From JAHECQ01 sp963775125 (GTDB lineage Bacteria > Actinomycetota > Acidimicrobiia > Acidimicrobiales > SZUA-35), in NCBI GenBank assembly GCA_963775125.1, contig CAVZHQ010000007.1, positions 1,054,001-1,118,000 on the forward strand: a DNA stretch of 64,000 nucleotides, given 5' to 3'. Under the pieces are notes generated by a model. That model saw only the letters and a list, made by a program, of their open reading frames with translations. It was not told where the DNA came from and did no database searches. The position numbers and the translations under genes were made by a program. Positions 63,014 to 64,000 of the stretch are shown in pieces. The first letter of the stretch is position 1; each line of letters opens with the position of its first letter.

Positions 63014-64000
63014 CTATTCGAGTGCTCCTGACGCGGCGATCTCGGCCACCTCATCGAGGTTGAACCCGAGCAGCTCGGTGAGGATGTCGAAGGTGTGCTC
63101 CCCCAACATCGGAGCCGCTGATCGGGGTCCGTTGAACGAACCTTGGTGGCCGTCGTCGCGGTGCAGGGTCGGGTAACCCGAGATGCGGTACTGATGGCCG
63201 GCATACGGGATGGGGCCGACCTCGGTGTGGTGGAGCGTTCGGTAGAACCCTCGATGCCGGTACTGAGGATCGGCGGCGAGATCACTGCTCCGCTGCACCT
63301 TGGCCGCGGGCACGCCGGCATCGGCGAGAGCCCGCTCGACAGCGGACTCCGAACGAACGCTCGTCCACGCAGCGATGCCGGCGTCGAGTTCGTCGTGTCG
63401 CGCGTGCCGACCAGCGAGCGACGCCAGTTCCGGGTCGACGGCCCAGTCCTTGCGGTCGAGGGCCTCGCAGAACCGCCGCCACACATCGTCGTCGCTGACG
63501 GTCACCGCCGCCCAGCAGTCGACGCCTTCGCACGGATAGACACCTTGTGGAGCGAACCGAGCGTCTCTGCTGCCGAGACGCTCCGCCACAGCCCCATGGT
63601 CGGCCAGCGCCAGCAGCTCCGGCGCGAGCAGTTGCAGCGCGATCTCGAGCTGGGCGGCCTCGATGTGGCAACCCGTGCCGGTTCGGGAGCGACGGTCGAG
63701 TGCGGCGAGGACGGCGGGGGTGAGGAACCGAGGCGCGATGGTGTCGGTGTACGCCAACCAGGGACCTTCCGGAGGTCCATCGGGATAGCCGACGAGGTTG
63801 AAAAAGCCGGCGAGCGCAGCTGCGTGGTAGCCGTAACCGGCCATCGACGAATGCGGCCCGCCAGAACCGAGCAACGACGTGGTCAGGGTGATCGCGGCGG
63901 GGTTGACTGCTCTGATGTCGTCGGGACCAAGGCCGAGGCCGGCCATCACCCCCGGGGTGAAGCTGTCGATGATGACGTCGGCCCACTCGACCAGGCGCCG
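63014..64000 (-). CDS. CaiB/BaiF-type (family III) CoA transferase, 5' end outside window
   Basis: At least 329 aa; the reading enters from the window end without a start. RRLVEWADVIIDSFTPGVMAGLGLGPDD is the family segment after the catalytic Asp, which lies outside. ITLTTSLLGSGGPHSSM, LAYTDTIAPRFLTPAVLAALDRR, AQLEIALQLLAPELLA, VYPCEGVDCWAAVTVSDDDVW and ADAGVPAAKVQ follow the family pattern. It moves CoA between carboxylic acids. Together with the thioesterase it suggests catabolism of an unknown acyl substrate. Confidence 0.93.
   Translation of the reverse strand, partial: RRLVEWADVIIDSFTPGVMAGLGLGPDDIRAVNPAAITLTTSLLGSGGPHSSMAGYGYHAAALAGFFNLVGYPDGPPEGPWLAYTDTIAPRFLTPAVLAALDRRSRTGTGCHIEAAQLEIALQLLAPELLALADHGAVAERLGSRDARFAPQGVYPCEGVDCWAAVTVSDDDVWRRFCEALDRKDWAVDPELASLAGRHARHDELDAGIAAWTSVRSESAVERALADAGVPAAKVQRSSDLAADPQYRHRGFYRTLHHTEVGPIPYAGHQYRISGYPTLHRDDGHQGSFNGPRSAAPMLGEHTFDILTELLGFNLDEVAEIAASGALE

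Overview
The window reads as a stretch of a high-GC actinobacterial chromosome, most plausibly class Acidimicrobiia (an inference: there is no rRNA or marker phylogeny here). The grounds are a fused CofGH-type FbiC for coenzyme F420, three F420-dependent luciferase-like oxidoreductases, a mycothione reductase (implying mycothiol as the main thiol), a LytR_C envelope protein, many GTG starts and very short or overlapping gene junctions. I see no rRNA, tRNA, CRISPR array, insertion sequence or prophage.

Layout. 1-7.4 kb (mostly minus): an open frame joining a cysteine-cluster domain to a CLC chloride channel (cut by the window start), a LOG-family hydrolase, fbiC and an HxlR regulator in one operon, then a nitroreductase and a Phd/VapC toxin-antitoxin pair with a perfect 12-bp palindromic operator. 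7.4-12.3 kb: transaldolase, transketolase, a FIST sensor protein and a small unknown. 12.3-16.3 kb: TetR regulator, PBP4-type DacB, a Lon-substrate-domain protein and a membrane GGDEF protein. 16.4-19.2 kb: a compact six-gene operon of three small proteins followed by a TtuB-like sulfur carrier, a TtuA-like tRNA thiolase and TrmI, which looks like a tRNA T-loop modification unit. 19.2-26.8 kb: SMP-30, acyl-CoA dehydrogenase, LytR_C protein, Nudix, CoaA, GlpD and an LLM oxidoreductase.

26.9-33.8 kb is a five-gene oligopeptide/nickel-type ABC importer in which every gene is broken by many one-base frame changes although its motifs are intact. Its first ATPase carries about 230 extra residues, rich in membrane-like segments, between the Q-loop region and the ABC signature; I regard this as the most unusual item in the window. 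33.8-43 kb: 3-hydroxyisobutyrate-type dehydrogenase, DUF983 protein, mycothione reductase, PAS-GGDEF-like protein, LLM oxidoreductase, J-domain protein, a DUF952-LLM fusion, an esterase and a flavin monooxygenase. 43.2-45.5 kb: a lone form II CoxL-like molybdenum hydroxylase subunit. 46.2-49.7 kb: a complete Preiss-Handler NAD salvage operon (pncB-nadE-nadM). 50-54 kb: BenE-type transporter, acyl-CoA dehydrogenase, a repeat-filled gap and a phytanoyl-CoA dioxygenase. 54-64 kb: an AAA ATPase with a divergent Pro/Ala-rich protein, a methyltransferase, an AAA-type regulator, a zinc ribbon, a tyrosine recombinase, an RG-rich repeat protein, a polysaccharide deacetylase, a thioesterase and a CoA transferase cut by the window end.

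Single-base frame changes also occur in about a dozen otherwise healthy genes, including the essential coaA. This suggests an assembly with residual indels rather than gene decay, so broken genes are described as one locus each. Two families of palindromic intergenic repeats recur between 21.5 and 53 kb, and several short tandem arrays fill gene ends.
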